From contig BLXT01005251.1 of NCBI GenBank assembly GCA_019648995.1, positions 25,173 to 49,416 on the forward strand: a stretch of 24,244 nt of DNA, written 5' to 3'. A program made the position numbers and the translations under genes. Positions 1-12,000 of the stretch are shown piece by piece (position 1 is the first letter of the stretch; every line of letters starts with the position of its first letter). Origin of the DNA: Plakobranchus ocellatus (Eukaryota; Mollusca; Gastropoda; Plakobranchidae). The notes beneath the pieces were generated by a model, which saw nothing but the letters and a program-made list of their open reading frames with translations, ran no database searches and had not been told where the DNA came from.

Positions 1-82
1 ACAAAATTCAGAATTCCCATTTGATGCACCACAGGGCACCAGGACGCACTGCGTCAGCCAGCCCTCAAGCAGTAGGTTCTAG
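1..82 (+). CDS. Exon 1, array copy 1 (5' truncated by window)
   Basis: Copy 1 of the repeated exon, cut by the window edge and ending at donor gtaggt at 83. Reading in the same frame as the other copies it is open and ends PQAVGSR with the last codon split 2+1. It differs from copy 2 by HHRAP in place of HHSAP and TASAS in place of TVSAS. Confidence 0.5.
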   Translation, partial: QNSEFPFDAPQGTRTHCVSQPSSSRF

Positions 83-3000
83 GTAGGTCAATTGTATTGC
101 AGGATTCTTTAAAACTAGGGAAAAACAAAATTCAGAATTCCCATTTGATGCACCACAGTGCACCAGGACGCACTGTGTCAGCCAGCCCTCAAGCAGTAGG
201 TTCTAGGTAGGTCCATTGTATTGCAGGATTCTTTAAAACTAGGGAAAAACAAAATTCAGAATTCCCATTTGATGCACCACAGCGCACCAGGACGCACTGT
301 GTCACCCAGCCCTCAAGCAGTAGGTTCTAGGTAGGTCCATTTTATGGCAGGATTGTTTTAGTTTAGGCGAAAAAACAAAATAATTACATTCAGATTTTAT
401 AATAAACTGGATAATGAAAAAGCTATTTTCTTTTCTAAATTGAAGAATTTTTTTAAATTGATAGGAATGTTCCTTAACCAGCAATATCAAGATGGAAAAA
501 AGTGTAAGTAGTAATTACGTTTGTAGAAACTAGAGTGTCTAGATCTAGATCTAGATCTACAATCTAGTTTGTAATTTGTGTGGAGTCTTTGCACAGTAGC
601 CTTGTTCAGAAAATTGCATGACTTGGTGATGAGTATCCTTTGAAGGGATGAGTTTTAATTATATTTATTGTATACCACATTGCAGACTAAATTCCTTTTT
701 TTTTTGTTTACATTCACAAAATCCAAATCTCCTTGTCATATGCTTGGAAGAAGGTTCATTGTATAGCAGGGTAAGAATGATGTTCAATATCTCCAAATTT
801 GCTTTCATCATTCTGTTCAAATTTCATTAATTTGTTGTTTAATTTTTTTGGAACTATCATACTGCAGTGTGTAGAAGTAATCTTATATAGTAGAAGTAAT
901 CTTATATAGTAGATGACCATGTCATGCACATTTGACTTTGTAAATCATGCCCAATGTTTTCCATTAGTAAGTATCTTTTTCTTTTTAGAGATTTCAATGC
1001 AGGGTCTTCAAGTATTTGAAAATGAGCTTTTAATATATAGAATTATTTTTAGTTTGAGTTTGTAGGAGAAAAGTATTTTATATTACAGCATTCACAAATT
1101 ATGGCCAAACTGTTTACTATTTCGTTTTATTAGAAAAAAAGTGTTTTAGAAGAATTAAAGAATGCACGTCCGTGTGATGCATAGAACTTTAGGAATCAAA
1201 ATGCATGTTGCATATCTTTACCTTTATAGCCGTCATACCTCCACCTCCCTCTCTCTCTCTCTCACTATCCGTGTCTTTATTTTTCTACCCTTTCCTTTGT
1301 CTTTCGTGTGTCTGTTTGTCTGTCTGTCATGATATCTCTCTATGTCTCCGCCTCTATCTATGTATCTTTTTTTTCTCTCTCCCTCTCTCTAATCTCTTCT
1401 ACTTCTATTTTCTTTTCTCTCCAGGCACTCCTCCCCTGCCACCCCTCCACCTGGCCCTGCCCAAGCATCGACTCTTGAAGAGGATCGCATCATAGATGCT
1501 TATACACAGGTCTTAGAAGATGGGTAAGCCTTCAGTGATGGGTCAGTTTATATCACCTTCTAAATATAGAACATGCAATTTGATTCTTTTTTTGTTTTCG
1601 CTCAAGAAAGCAAAAAGTTCTCGCCAAGCTCCTCTGCTAGCAGGTTATATAAATGTGAAAGGGGTTTGTTTTTGTTAAACAGAAAAGAAATAAGAACAAA
1701 TGCGTTTTTAAAATTTGAAAACAATATTTAATATTTAATATTAATTTGTCTCTGTTTTATTTTTTTCTAAAATAGAAATCTGATTTTTTGCAAAAAACAA
1801 AAACTTTCAAATTTATGTAATAGTTACTGTAATCATATATGTAGATTGGTGTCATTTTGGAACGTTTTGATCTTTTTTTTTTTTTGTTTTGCTTGAGTTA
1901 GATTGATTACAGTCATTTTTGTGACTAACAGAGTATTGCACATTCTCTTCTATATTATTTGTTGCTTCGGCTCTTCTGCCTTAATGCTCTAAGGGCCAAC
2001 ACAGCATAACAATGTGCCACATTTGTGTGTCTAAATTTTATTCAGAATGGTTTTCTGTGAAACGTTACTACCACTTTTGGCAAAAATGTAAACAAATATT
2101 ATGGAGCCATTCTGTCTTTTGAAGGAGATAAATGTTTTGGACAGCTTGTATTCTAGAACAGTCTCTGTTTAAATTATTGTATAATAGTTATGGTGGTTTT
2201 GAATTGAGCATTGCAATGATTTTCAGGGAAAATTACCTTGTCAGAATGCAGCCTTCCCAGTGTTTTTGACAAATGCATTTAAAGTTCTTATGGACTTCTT
2301 TACACGGATTAAAGAAATTAAAAAAATTTCCCAGCATTTTCAGATTTTTATTTTATTAGAGGTTATGCATTTAAAGATCTTCCTTATGTGGGAACGCCAA
2401 AATTTGGTCGACGGCCTCGGGAAAGTTACAGTTTCTTTTTCAAAATGAATCCTCATCCCTGTCCCTAACTGAAAGACATAAACTAAAAAGATTGAAATGT
2501 TGAACTCCATTATGTTTCAGACCTGAAGACAGTAGCTCCTTTGCAGTAAGCTCGCTTGCCTCAGATGTACTGGATGGTGACCTTAAAAACACACTCAATG
2601 CTATAAGAGGGTAGGCGAGTTACACATTTATTTTGTAAAGAGAAAATGAAATAAAGCCTTGGTGACTTACTGTTAAGGGGACCAACCAGTGGCTTCAATC
2701 TTAAACCTGTACATAAAAAAAAAAAAAGATTTAGTTTGCAAGGACTTAAATCAATTCATTGCCTAGTCTTATTATGAAACTCTGATCTATTTAGTAAGAT
2801 ACTATTAGCAGGCTCATCCTTTGGTCGCTGCCATTGTTCATTTGTATTTTAGAGCTCAGAATACATCAGACTGAAGCACACCATAACCAATCATAAAGTT
2901 CATTTCCTTGTTTCGCAATACAGGACCAGCAGCCCAGGAAAAGAGAACTCTGTGTTAAACCACACAATCTTTCCGAAGGATGAGTCACCTGAAAGGGGGG

Positions 3001-6000
3001 CGCCAAAACCTCAGAACTCCAGCACGCCTAAGCAAGCCAAGAATATGCCAGGTAGAAATTATCGCATTCACATATATACTCTGTTCACATAATATAAAAA
3101 TAAAAGACAGAAAAAAATATGTAGAGAGTCATTTTCTCACTGCCATATTTGATAAAATATTACCTATATTGAAAGCAAATGTTTTTAAAACTAAGGTATC
3201 AATGTTGTGTGCACTTATGAGAGAATTTATAGATATAATGGCCTCCTTAAATTTTTGAAATTTGGTTGCTTCAGACCAGAGGACTCCTAGTGTCTCTCCT
3301 GCAAGAACTTCCCAGCACGGCACGCAGGACAAGTCTGTATCAGAGCATGCCAGCCGCAGTGAGACTGGAAGGAGGAACAGCAGACGGCAGCAGAGGGAGG
3401 TACACCACCAGGGTTCTCAGGCCCACGAACAGCAGACGTCACATGTGCAGGCTGTAGGGGAGGGGATTGCCTCCCAGCTGCAGGGCATCATTAGGGATGA
3501 GCTGCGAAGAATCATGGAGGTTGGTATTCCTGTAGTTGTTTTAAAGACGGAACATGGGTAGATCTTAGCCTTTTATGAGGAACAAACAATTTGATATCCT
3601 ACAAGTTCTGTGAGGATCTTAATCGAAGATGTGTAACAGTACTGGGTCATAAATTTTAACATCTGTTTATTCTGTATTCTTAACACCATAAAAGGTGTTG
3701 ATTTCAGAACATTTGAAATAAGACATTAAAAGAACAATTTTTTGAGCAAGACACAACTCAGAGAAAAGACATTTAACTCCCTTAATCATTCTCCTATTTC
3801 TTGCCTGTTGAAAAAAAAAAATTGAATTTCTTTGTTCTTTTAAATCTTTCTTAAATCCTTGTTTTTGAAAACATTGCTAAAGATTCAGACATGGAAAAAC
3901 ATAGTTTGAGAAAACATTTGAAATAATATTTTCCCCTCTCCTAAATGCTTTGGATAAAATAGGAAACAATTTGTCTTTGCATCAATTTAACAAAGCCTGA
4001 CCTAATTTCCATCATTTTTGCCAAGTCTGAAGAAAGGAGTTAGAGATAAATCTGTTAAGGTAAATCACTGCTTTTTTTCAAACTTATTAAATTTGATGCA
4101 TTTTTTAGCAAGATTAATTTTGTGATCGATATTTGGAGTAAGGAGGGGTTTCTAAATCTAAACCCACTACAATTGCGTAAGAAAAATCTTAATGGGAAAT
4201 TTTTTTCCTCCCCTTTTAAATTCATGATTTTAAAAAAGAAACTAACACGTTTTATATGTGAAAATAGAGAAAAAATAGGTTTCAAAATTAAGAACATATT
4301 GTCGGACTATTAAAGAATTAGAGTCAATTTAAAATAGTAAGTTTTTGGGCTGTATTCAATAACATATGAAGATTTCAAGATTTTGACTTTCCTGTACAGG
4401 TTCAGCACCGCAGTGTTTTGGCCATGATGGGAGCTCTAGATGAGGTAGGGGGCACTCCAGGACTCGGCCCGGCCCCTCAGGCCATGGCACCACCTCCCCA
4501 GCTATTGAAAAACACCTCTACCAGTCAGCATGGAAGATGGCCCCGCCCACCAAGATCCCACAGTCAGAACCAAGCTGCTGGGCAGGGCAATGTGGAGAAT
4601 CAGGAAGACGAGTCTGTTGCTGAGATGGTGTCGTTCAAGGTGACTGTGGAATCAGATGCTCTCAAACCATCACAATCATTGTTATGTTTAGTGACAAGGA
4701 AATAACCACTGAAACTCGACCACTAGAAACCATACGCAAAGAAAATTGTGAATATTGTGTTTTAGTTGTCATAGTGCAAACAAAATAGGGACCTGATCCT
4801 TTTTTGAGGATATTCATATCAACTGAAATATAGGGAAAACATGTGGACAGTCTTTTTTATTGCAGATAAACTTTTTTAAAAAAAGAAATATGTAGCTTTC
4901 TTTATGAAAGGATAAATTTTATATACAACTTCATATAAGTTTTGATAAACTCTCTGATACTGCTCTTGCTATAATAAAAACCATGTATCAAAAATCTTTG
5001 GAAAGTGAATTTTGATATCTTCAGCTGAAGATCACAGCTATCATGAGGAAAAATTTATTTTTAACTTGTATGAATACAAATTGAAAATGTAAAATTGTGT
5101 TTTCTACTTTTATGTAAATCTGGGGTTAAAGACAACTTTTCTTTCTTTTTTCTCATTTTGGAAAGATAAATGTATATTTATTGTCGCATGTGATTTTAAT
5201 AAATAATTTTGTGCATTTGTGTGTACATGGTAGGAGGAAATAGTGGCTCACCATGCTATGAAAAGCCAAGCGAGGCCACGGGAAGCTCAGCAAGGAGGTC
5301 ACATGAGAGGGGCCCTCTCCGAGCTGCACAACCTTCAGGCAGAAACTGCTGGGGTAAAGTTCCAAAGCTCTCTGTATCTCACAATCAAAGGAGATAAAAC
5401 CAAATAGCTTGGAGTTTGATAACTGTGTTTAGTGCAGCCATAGCAATTGCTGCTTCACATTGTATTCAAAGTACATATGTGATTCATCACATGAAATGAG
5501 TCAATAGGATAAGAGATAAAGAGGAAATAGCTGGCAAAGATTGGATCAATCAAGAAATGTTTTTTTGGCATTTATCAAAAAAAAGATTAAACATTTTAGA
5601 ATCAATAAAGTGCTGAAACTGTGGTTAAAAATCCTGGTTTCTACAGACTTTTTCACTTCTGGAAAATTGCTAATCTTTAAATGGGGTTTTCTCAAAGTTT
5701 TGAATCTGCCTAGTTTTATAACTTTAAACAGAACTTTGTTTAGAAATATGCAAGACAAAAATGCATTTGCCATTTGAAAAAGAATTAAAAGGCCTTTCCA
5801 ACATTATCATCTAATTTGAGAAATGCCCACAACAGACTCATTATGTATGGTCAGGTCAGATATTGATTTGGAGTACATATGTTACACATATTAAGATCTA
5901 TATTCCACACATTAGTATGTTAACTTTGATTGAGGTCGCTGGTCCAGTCTACAAACATCTCGACATTGGCTTAGAATGCATTAAGTGAATCACCACAAAA

Positions 6001-9000
6001 ATATCAAATCTGCTATAGCACTTATTTTCCACTTGTGTTCCCACTGAAATATAGCTATTTGAGGTGAAGTATCTTTCCTTAATAAGCTAGCAGAATGAAA
6101 ACTTCCATCACTTGTACTTCCAGTGCAACTCAACAGTTTTTAATCATGCAAATGCCAAACTGCTCAGTAGTAATTGTGATTTCATAACATGTCTACATGT
6201 ATATGTATGTCTCCATATGTTGATTTTGTGAACAGAGTGAAAAGAAGATAAAGAGAACAGAAAAAAACATTGGTCAAATTGAAATGGGCAATATATTCAT
6301 AACTTTAGCCATTATGACATTTAGTTTGTCAGGACCATACTATAGTTGAATCATATCTGTTTTTTTTTTTTGTCCAGCTGCAGCATCCAGGCTCGTATGC
6401 AGAGGACATAAGTTCCAGGGCCAGCCATGTTTTCTCTCAACAGTTGGGGTTTGTGTTCCCTCTGTGTTCCCTCTCAATATCTCTTGTTTCATTCCTGTGT
6501 CTCCTTTCTTGATCTCTTCATTTTTATCTTTTGACTCTCTCTCTCCCTTTCTCTTTTCTATGTGCATATCCCATCCCTCTATCTTTTAATCTCTCTGTGT
6601 CTCTGCCTTTTTTTGTCTTTGCTGTCTTCTTGATCCTTATCTGACTTTCCTCTATTGATCCTCTCCATTTCTGTCTCTCTCACCCTGTATCTTTTTCCAA
6701 CCCTCATCTCTCCCCTATGGCTCTGGCTTTTCTCTCCCTTTCTGTATCTCCTCTGTCTTTATCTTTTGTTCCATCTTTTTATCTCCACCCTTCTCTGCCA
6801 TCCCCTTTTGCTCTCTCTCTCCTCTAGCTGCATATACCATCGCTTTTTCTTCATTCTCTTTGATTATCTCAGTCTTTCTTTGTATCTCTCCTCTCCCCTT
6901 GGTCCTTATTTTTCTTTCCCCCTTTTATCCCCTCTAACTCTCCCCCTCTCAACCGCCTTCCTTCTTGTATCTCCCTGCTCTCTTTCTTCTGTCTGTCTGT
7001 CGTATCTCTCCTCTCTACTCTCTCTTTTTTTGACTCTCCTATTTCCCTCTCTTTCACCCCCTTTTCTTTCCATATTACTCTCTATAGCTTTCCATAACTC
7101 TTTCTCTGGGCATGAATTGTGAGAATATTAAATGTGTGACAGACCATTCAAAATCAAAAGAAAAAGAAAATAAATAGGACACAGTTAGTTTCTCTTACTC
7201 CCATCACACTGTTTTGAGGATTCATTAATTTTGAATTATTTGGATTTTTTATGTGTAAAAAATGTATAAGATTCTGTATTGATTTTTCTCAATTCATCTT
7301 TGATATGATTAGCCAATAAGAACAGTTCTTTTATAGCTTAAAAATAGTCCAAGAAAAAACACCTACAAAACTATCAATTGAACTTCAGCCCTAGAATATT
7401 TTCATCAACAAAAGAAAAGACAGTGAGACTCAATATGGCATCCAGTGTGAATGTCTCTAGACGTGTGTGTTAGCTGCTTGTGAGATTATGTTTGATTACT
7501 TCAGTGAGAGCAGAGTATTACAATGATGAATCCAGTATTGTGGAGAGTCAAAGAGCCTCATCAACCTTGTGAATCTGACCATGAAACCTTTATTTATCCC
7601 TGTGCTGCAGACCTCCATCTCGAGATGGCAGTGTGCGCCTACCCCTTCTGGCATGGGGAGAGAATCAGCATCAGCCACCGGTGCCCATGCCTTTGCTACA
7701 CCTCAGCTCCACCCAAGACTCCACCGCAGATCCGTTCAGAAACCTGCGCCGCTTTCTGCCACAGGTCCCCCCTCCCCAGGCCTACCCTACTCCCCCATCG
7801 TTCTCCCAGCCTTTTCAAGCACCCCAGGGCTCTCAGGCGTACCCGCCATTTGCCCAGTACTTGCCACCGCCCCCTCCTCCCCAACATCAGCAGAGGCTGC
7901 CTCCTCCTCCTTATGATCACCCCAGTCTCCCTCTCCTCACCATCTCTGGTCCTCCGCAACCTTCCCAGCCCACACCTGCTCCAGGGTTTTTCCCCCTGCT
8001 GAGGATTCTCCCGCCGGGGGCCAGCGAGCATGAGATGCAGAGGACAAGGATTGAGGAAACTCGGCAAAGACTGCTGCAGAAATTCCAGCAACAGGTGCTG
8101 CAGGACAAGGAGAACATGGACCAGGCCAGCCTGGCCCAGAGACTGCTGCACCTGGAGCCACAGGCTGAGGCTCAGGTGAGAGGTTCATTTCTCTTTATCT
8201 TTTTGCATAAGCTAATCACAGGACCTGCCTGGTTTCTGCACCATCAACCTTATTGTTTTAGAATCAGAAGATAATGTATTAAAGCAAAAAAGGAACTAGG
8301 CTAGCTAAACACAGGACCTACTTCGATTCTGTACAATCAACCTTAATGCCATAGAACCAGAAAATAATGTATTAAAGCCAAAACAAAACTAGGCTCTTTC
8401 AAAATCAGGTCATATAGCTTTTTTGATAAAGCTTAAGTTTTTCCTCTTTCAAATGCTTAAGTATTCCTCAAAGCGGATTTTATGAGAGTAACTTCTGAGT
8501 CATTGTATGAGTTATTATAAAATTTTTTTTTATTGATTAGATCTCTATTTTCATCAGACTGGTGCTTTTTAAAATTTTTTTTTAGAAATTTTGACTGAAG
8601 CCTGATTGTGTGTGGCTGCATCTGATGCTCTTTTTGCTCCTTTGCCATGAGTTTAAGTCTATTCATGTCTGTTGCTAGCTCTTTCATGTCAACATACACA
8701 CCCACACTAGCGCTGCAGCCAATTGGGGGCATTGGTGGCACAGTGGATAGAGAGCCAGCCCTAAGATCTGCAGAAACCATTCTGTCGCAAGTTTGAGCTG
8801 TGCCTCTGGTGCCCTGGCTTAACAGCCAGAGATTATCTTGTTGTTGAAAGGGTATATAAAAATTAAAATCTACCACCAACCAGATTTGCCTCATTCGACC
8901 TTTCAGGCTTTTTTTTTTTTTAGGTTTGAATTTTATGAGACCTGTTTAATTTTTGACAGGAAATTTAAAAAAAAGAGATATTCTAACAAAATTGGCTAAG

Positions 9001-12000
9001 CAGTGCTTTAACAACACAGTGTTTGTTCGCTAATCCTTCTCTTTATGGGCAATGTAAGTTTTATAATTAACCTCTTTTGCTAGGCAATGTTTCAGGAACT
9101 GTCAGAGGCCAAGAGCACAGGAAATAATTTTAAGCTTGCGATCTCTCTTTTGTTGTATAAGGATTCCCTTTCTCTATATTATAATGATTTGTTTCTCTCT
9201 ATTTCCTGGTACTCAATAGAAATAGAACATCTACAAGGGATAGAATAAACATCAACTGTCAACATTCAAAAAGCAAAGCGTTTACAGCGGTTAAGCTATT
9301 GTTTATGCTAGGGAGTCTCTATACTTTAGGTTTGAATTTTTAGATCCTTTAATATCAACAGCCATTGTATTTACCTCAGTTAAGAATTTGTAGTAAGTAG
9401 CAGTTAGTGGTAGATCTGAATGAAATGTCATCTTTTAAATTGGATATTTGTTTAGATTTTTTGAGAAAGTGAATCATTTCAAGTCACATTAAGTTTATAG
9501 TTTCATTATCACGGCAGAGCCAATCTGGATATTGCCTCCCTTACTGCCTTTCAAATGCCACTTCTATTGGATGCTAGTCTTCCAGCCTGCGTCACACGAG
9601 CTCTTAGCTATTCTAATATGTCTTTGGACCATCTTCTTCAAGGGTGTCCTCCAGCTCTTTTGCCTTCACATCTGCCCTCCATAGAAAGTTTTATAACTGA
9701 GTTGTCCTTTTAACATGTCCAAAGTATTTGTGAATTTTTGCTCCTTAATTTTATTCCAAAGTTCTGCCAATTTTTTCCCCAGTATTTCAGCTTGGTTTGC
9801 TTTATCTGTCCATGGTTTCTTAACATCTTTCTGTCGCATTTCATCTCAAATGCATTGTTTTTTTTTAAACATCAATTTTATTTAGGCTCCATGGATCATA
9901 TCCATACATTGAAAGTGGAAAAATGCAGCAACATATTACCTTTAACCTTTATTTCTAATTTATCTACTGAAGGTGAAGTGGCTGTTGTGCAGGAGGCATT
10001 ATGACATAATGAAAATAACAGCTAAAATAATAGTATTTTCAACATATATTCTGTCATAGGAATCTGCCAGATCTGAAAAGTCCCAGGCCTCTGAGAGACT
10101 TCCCTCTGAGAGAGAAGAATCAAAGCATGAAGCAGCTGAGCCAGAGAGAGCAGCCTCTGCCCAGAGTACTGCGTCTGCTGCTCTAGATGCGAGCCTCACA
10201 GAGGGTGCTCGCGCAGGCTCAGCTGATGTCTCAATCAACGATGGATATGCTCTTCCCAGAGGTCTGTGTGACAATGTTAGGTCTTCATGCTGTTTCTTGG
10301 CTTGTTTTTTCCCTTTTACATGAAACGTGTAGTATCAACCCATTTTGAGACAGCAGGAAAATTTATTGAAGCAGGAGAGAAGTGTGATAGTTCTTTAAGC
10401 TTAATGTGTATTATTTCTCTCGTAGAGTTAAGATGAGGCTTGCAATTTTTTCACATATTTTCGTAAGTACAAAAAAAGGAAAAAAAAGGGGGTGGAGAGG
10501 TTAGAGTAAAAACCCTGTAAGATGGATTAAATCCGTATTTTCATGTCTCTTTTTGCTGGAAAATGTCTCTTTATTGTGGGGATGCTGCAATGCAAAGGCC
10601 TCGTGTTCCCCATCATAAAGTTGTGACATGATGAAATACAAAGCTGGAAAATTCTTGATTAATAGGGTGCAGAGATGAAAACTTGTTCTTTCTTGCAAGT
10701 AAAATTTTGTTTAAATTTTGATTTTTAAGAATTTTGTGTAAAATAAAAAAAGTTTATGTTCTTTTTTTTTAATTTTGAAGAAAAAATAAGTAATATCCAA
10801 CTGTAGCAAGTAAATTAGACCTAAAATCATGTTGAAAATAACAAAAAAAAGCCTCAATACTATCATATCTTTTATGGGTATGAGTGATGTAAATTTCTAA
10901 GGCCCAGCTTGTTGGTATCACCACCTTTTATTAACTATAAAGATGCCCCAAAATCTAAAAAAAAATCACGACAAGTTTGTTAACAACTCTACCTTAGTTA
11001 AATGAAGGAAAGCATAATGTTAAGTGTGTGAATGATAATACATTTGATTTGGCTACAGCAGAATCATACCACCTTACTCTCACAACTTCAAAAAAAAGCT
11101 CTTTCATCCTAGAATTTAATAATCTCTAGGAAAATAAATGGTTTGCAAAATTTGCTGCATTACTCCCAGCTACAAAAGCTGCAAATGGATTCACTAATTT
11201 TCCAAACTCTCTCATAAGCTTTTGAAAGGTCTCACATGGCTTGATATTGTTTGACACTTATGATAGGCATTTCATAAAAAGCATAAAACTCAATTTTTCT
11301 GGGTTGATTTTTCCGGCAAAGGTGTTTTGTGAGGTGTCCTCAGGCCATTCATAGGGACTGCTCAAAATACATACTTTCACAAATGTACATTGACTTGAAG
11401 ATGGATGCCGCACTGCTTGCACTTTTGCCTAAAGAGAATTGATAGATTTTCATTGATAATCAGTGTTGAGGGATTACTGCATCTCTGGCCTTAAAATCTA
11501 AGGGTGATTGCTGTATTATTGCAATGTCAATTCTTTTAAGAAGTAAAATTGAAAGATCAAACCATCATATGAAAAAAAAATGCCTTCAGTTCAAGACTCC
11601 ATGTAGTTTGTAGTTTGTGTCACAGAGGCAGCAGCCCATTTTGTAGATAATGTTTCATTCCCACATCCACAAATATTATTTGTATTTTTTTTTCATCCTA
11701 CCAGGCATCTTTGAGAGCTATCTCCAGTTAGGTGAGCATTTGATTGGTCCTGAGTCTGGCCAGACCAGTGCAGCATTCCAGCTCAAAATGGCCCAGGCTA
11801 TGCAGAAACAGGTGGAAAAACGTGTCAGACCAAAGGTAAGTCTCTGCTCATATTTTCAGATTGTCAGATATTAGATTATTTATCAAAAGGGGAAAAAACA
11901 AGTAATGTATGTACTTATTTATATATACATGTATATATTTTTTTTTTATATATCATTAATAAGAGCTCATCAACTCTGACCTGTTCCTAGTTTCTGCTGC

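Larger units (their letters stand above)
1..375 (+). repeat. Tandem array of a 124-bp exon-bearing unit, at least three copies
   Basis: The same unit recurs with period 124 (landmark cytosines at 2, 126 and 250), then a decayed fourth start follows at 351. Each unit is a 104-nt open segment flanked by a splice acceptor (ttgcag) and a splice donor (gtaggt), with only 20 nt between one donor and the next exon start. Copies are almost identical; the three differ at a few coding positions. The array continues off the left edge. Confidence 0.93.
331..1424 (+). other. Intron 1
   Basis: It begins with the decayed start of a fourth array unit (351-385). It then holds a short hexamer repeat (539-558), a 19-bp direct duplication (871-909) and a pyrimidine-rich stretch before exon 2. 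I see no other gene or exon. Confidence 0.6.
8176..10059 (+). other. Intron 9, repeat-rich
   Basis: Intron 9 carries the 93-bp duplication, SINE copy a and the LINE relic, all listed separately. The remaining sequence (about 8870-9535) is AT-rich with no recognised feature. Confidence 0.7.

Noticed and set aside
3129..3332. Minus-strand open frame across the exon 5 acceptor
   Set aside because: Runs across intron and exon without regard to boundaries; shadow of exon 5.
6655..7122. 155-codon forward open frame, with a 62-codon reverse frame inside it
   Set aside because: Composition is Leu/Ser/Pro on one strand and Lys/Arg/Glu on the other, exactly as expected of a C/T-rich tract that lacks stops; no domain or codon character.
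7523..8002. Long open frames in the other two forward frames and on the minus strand over exon 9
   Set aside because: GC-rich, proline-rich coding sequence lacks stops in several frames; only the frame giving RTRIEETRQRL fits the phases of exons 8 and 10.
8457..8894. 145-codon minus-strand open frame
   Set aside because: Part of it is antisense SINE and the rest is Lys/Asn-rich AT sequence; no conserved domain recognised.
9079..9130. Exon-like stretch after an acceptor-like ttgctag (reads AMFQELSEAKSTGNN)
   Set aside because: No usable donor in frame follows, and exons 9 and 10 already join in phase 0.
9999..10274. 91-codon minus-strand open frame over exon 10
   Set aside because: Antisense shadow of the Ser/Glu/Ala-rich exon 10, which fits the gene's phase chain.
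11130..11430. Possible piggyBac-type zinc-ribbon remnant on the minus strand (C-x2-C-G-x-H-L pattern)
   Set aside because: Only one short motif could be read, without flanking transposase similarity or terminal repeats; too little to call.
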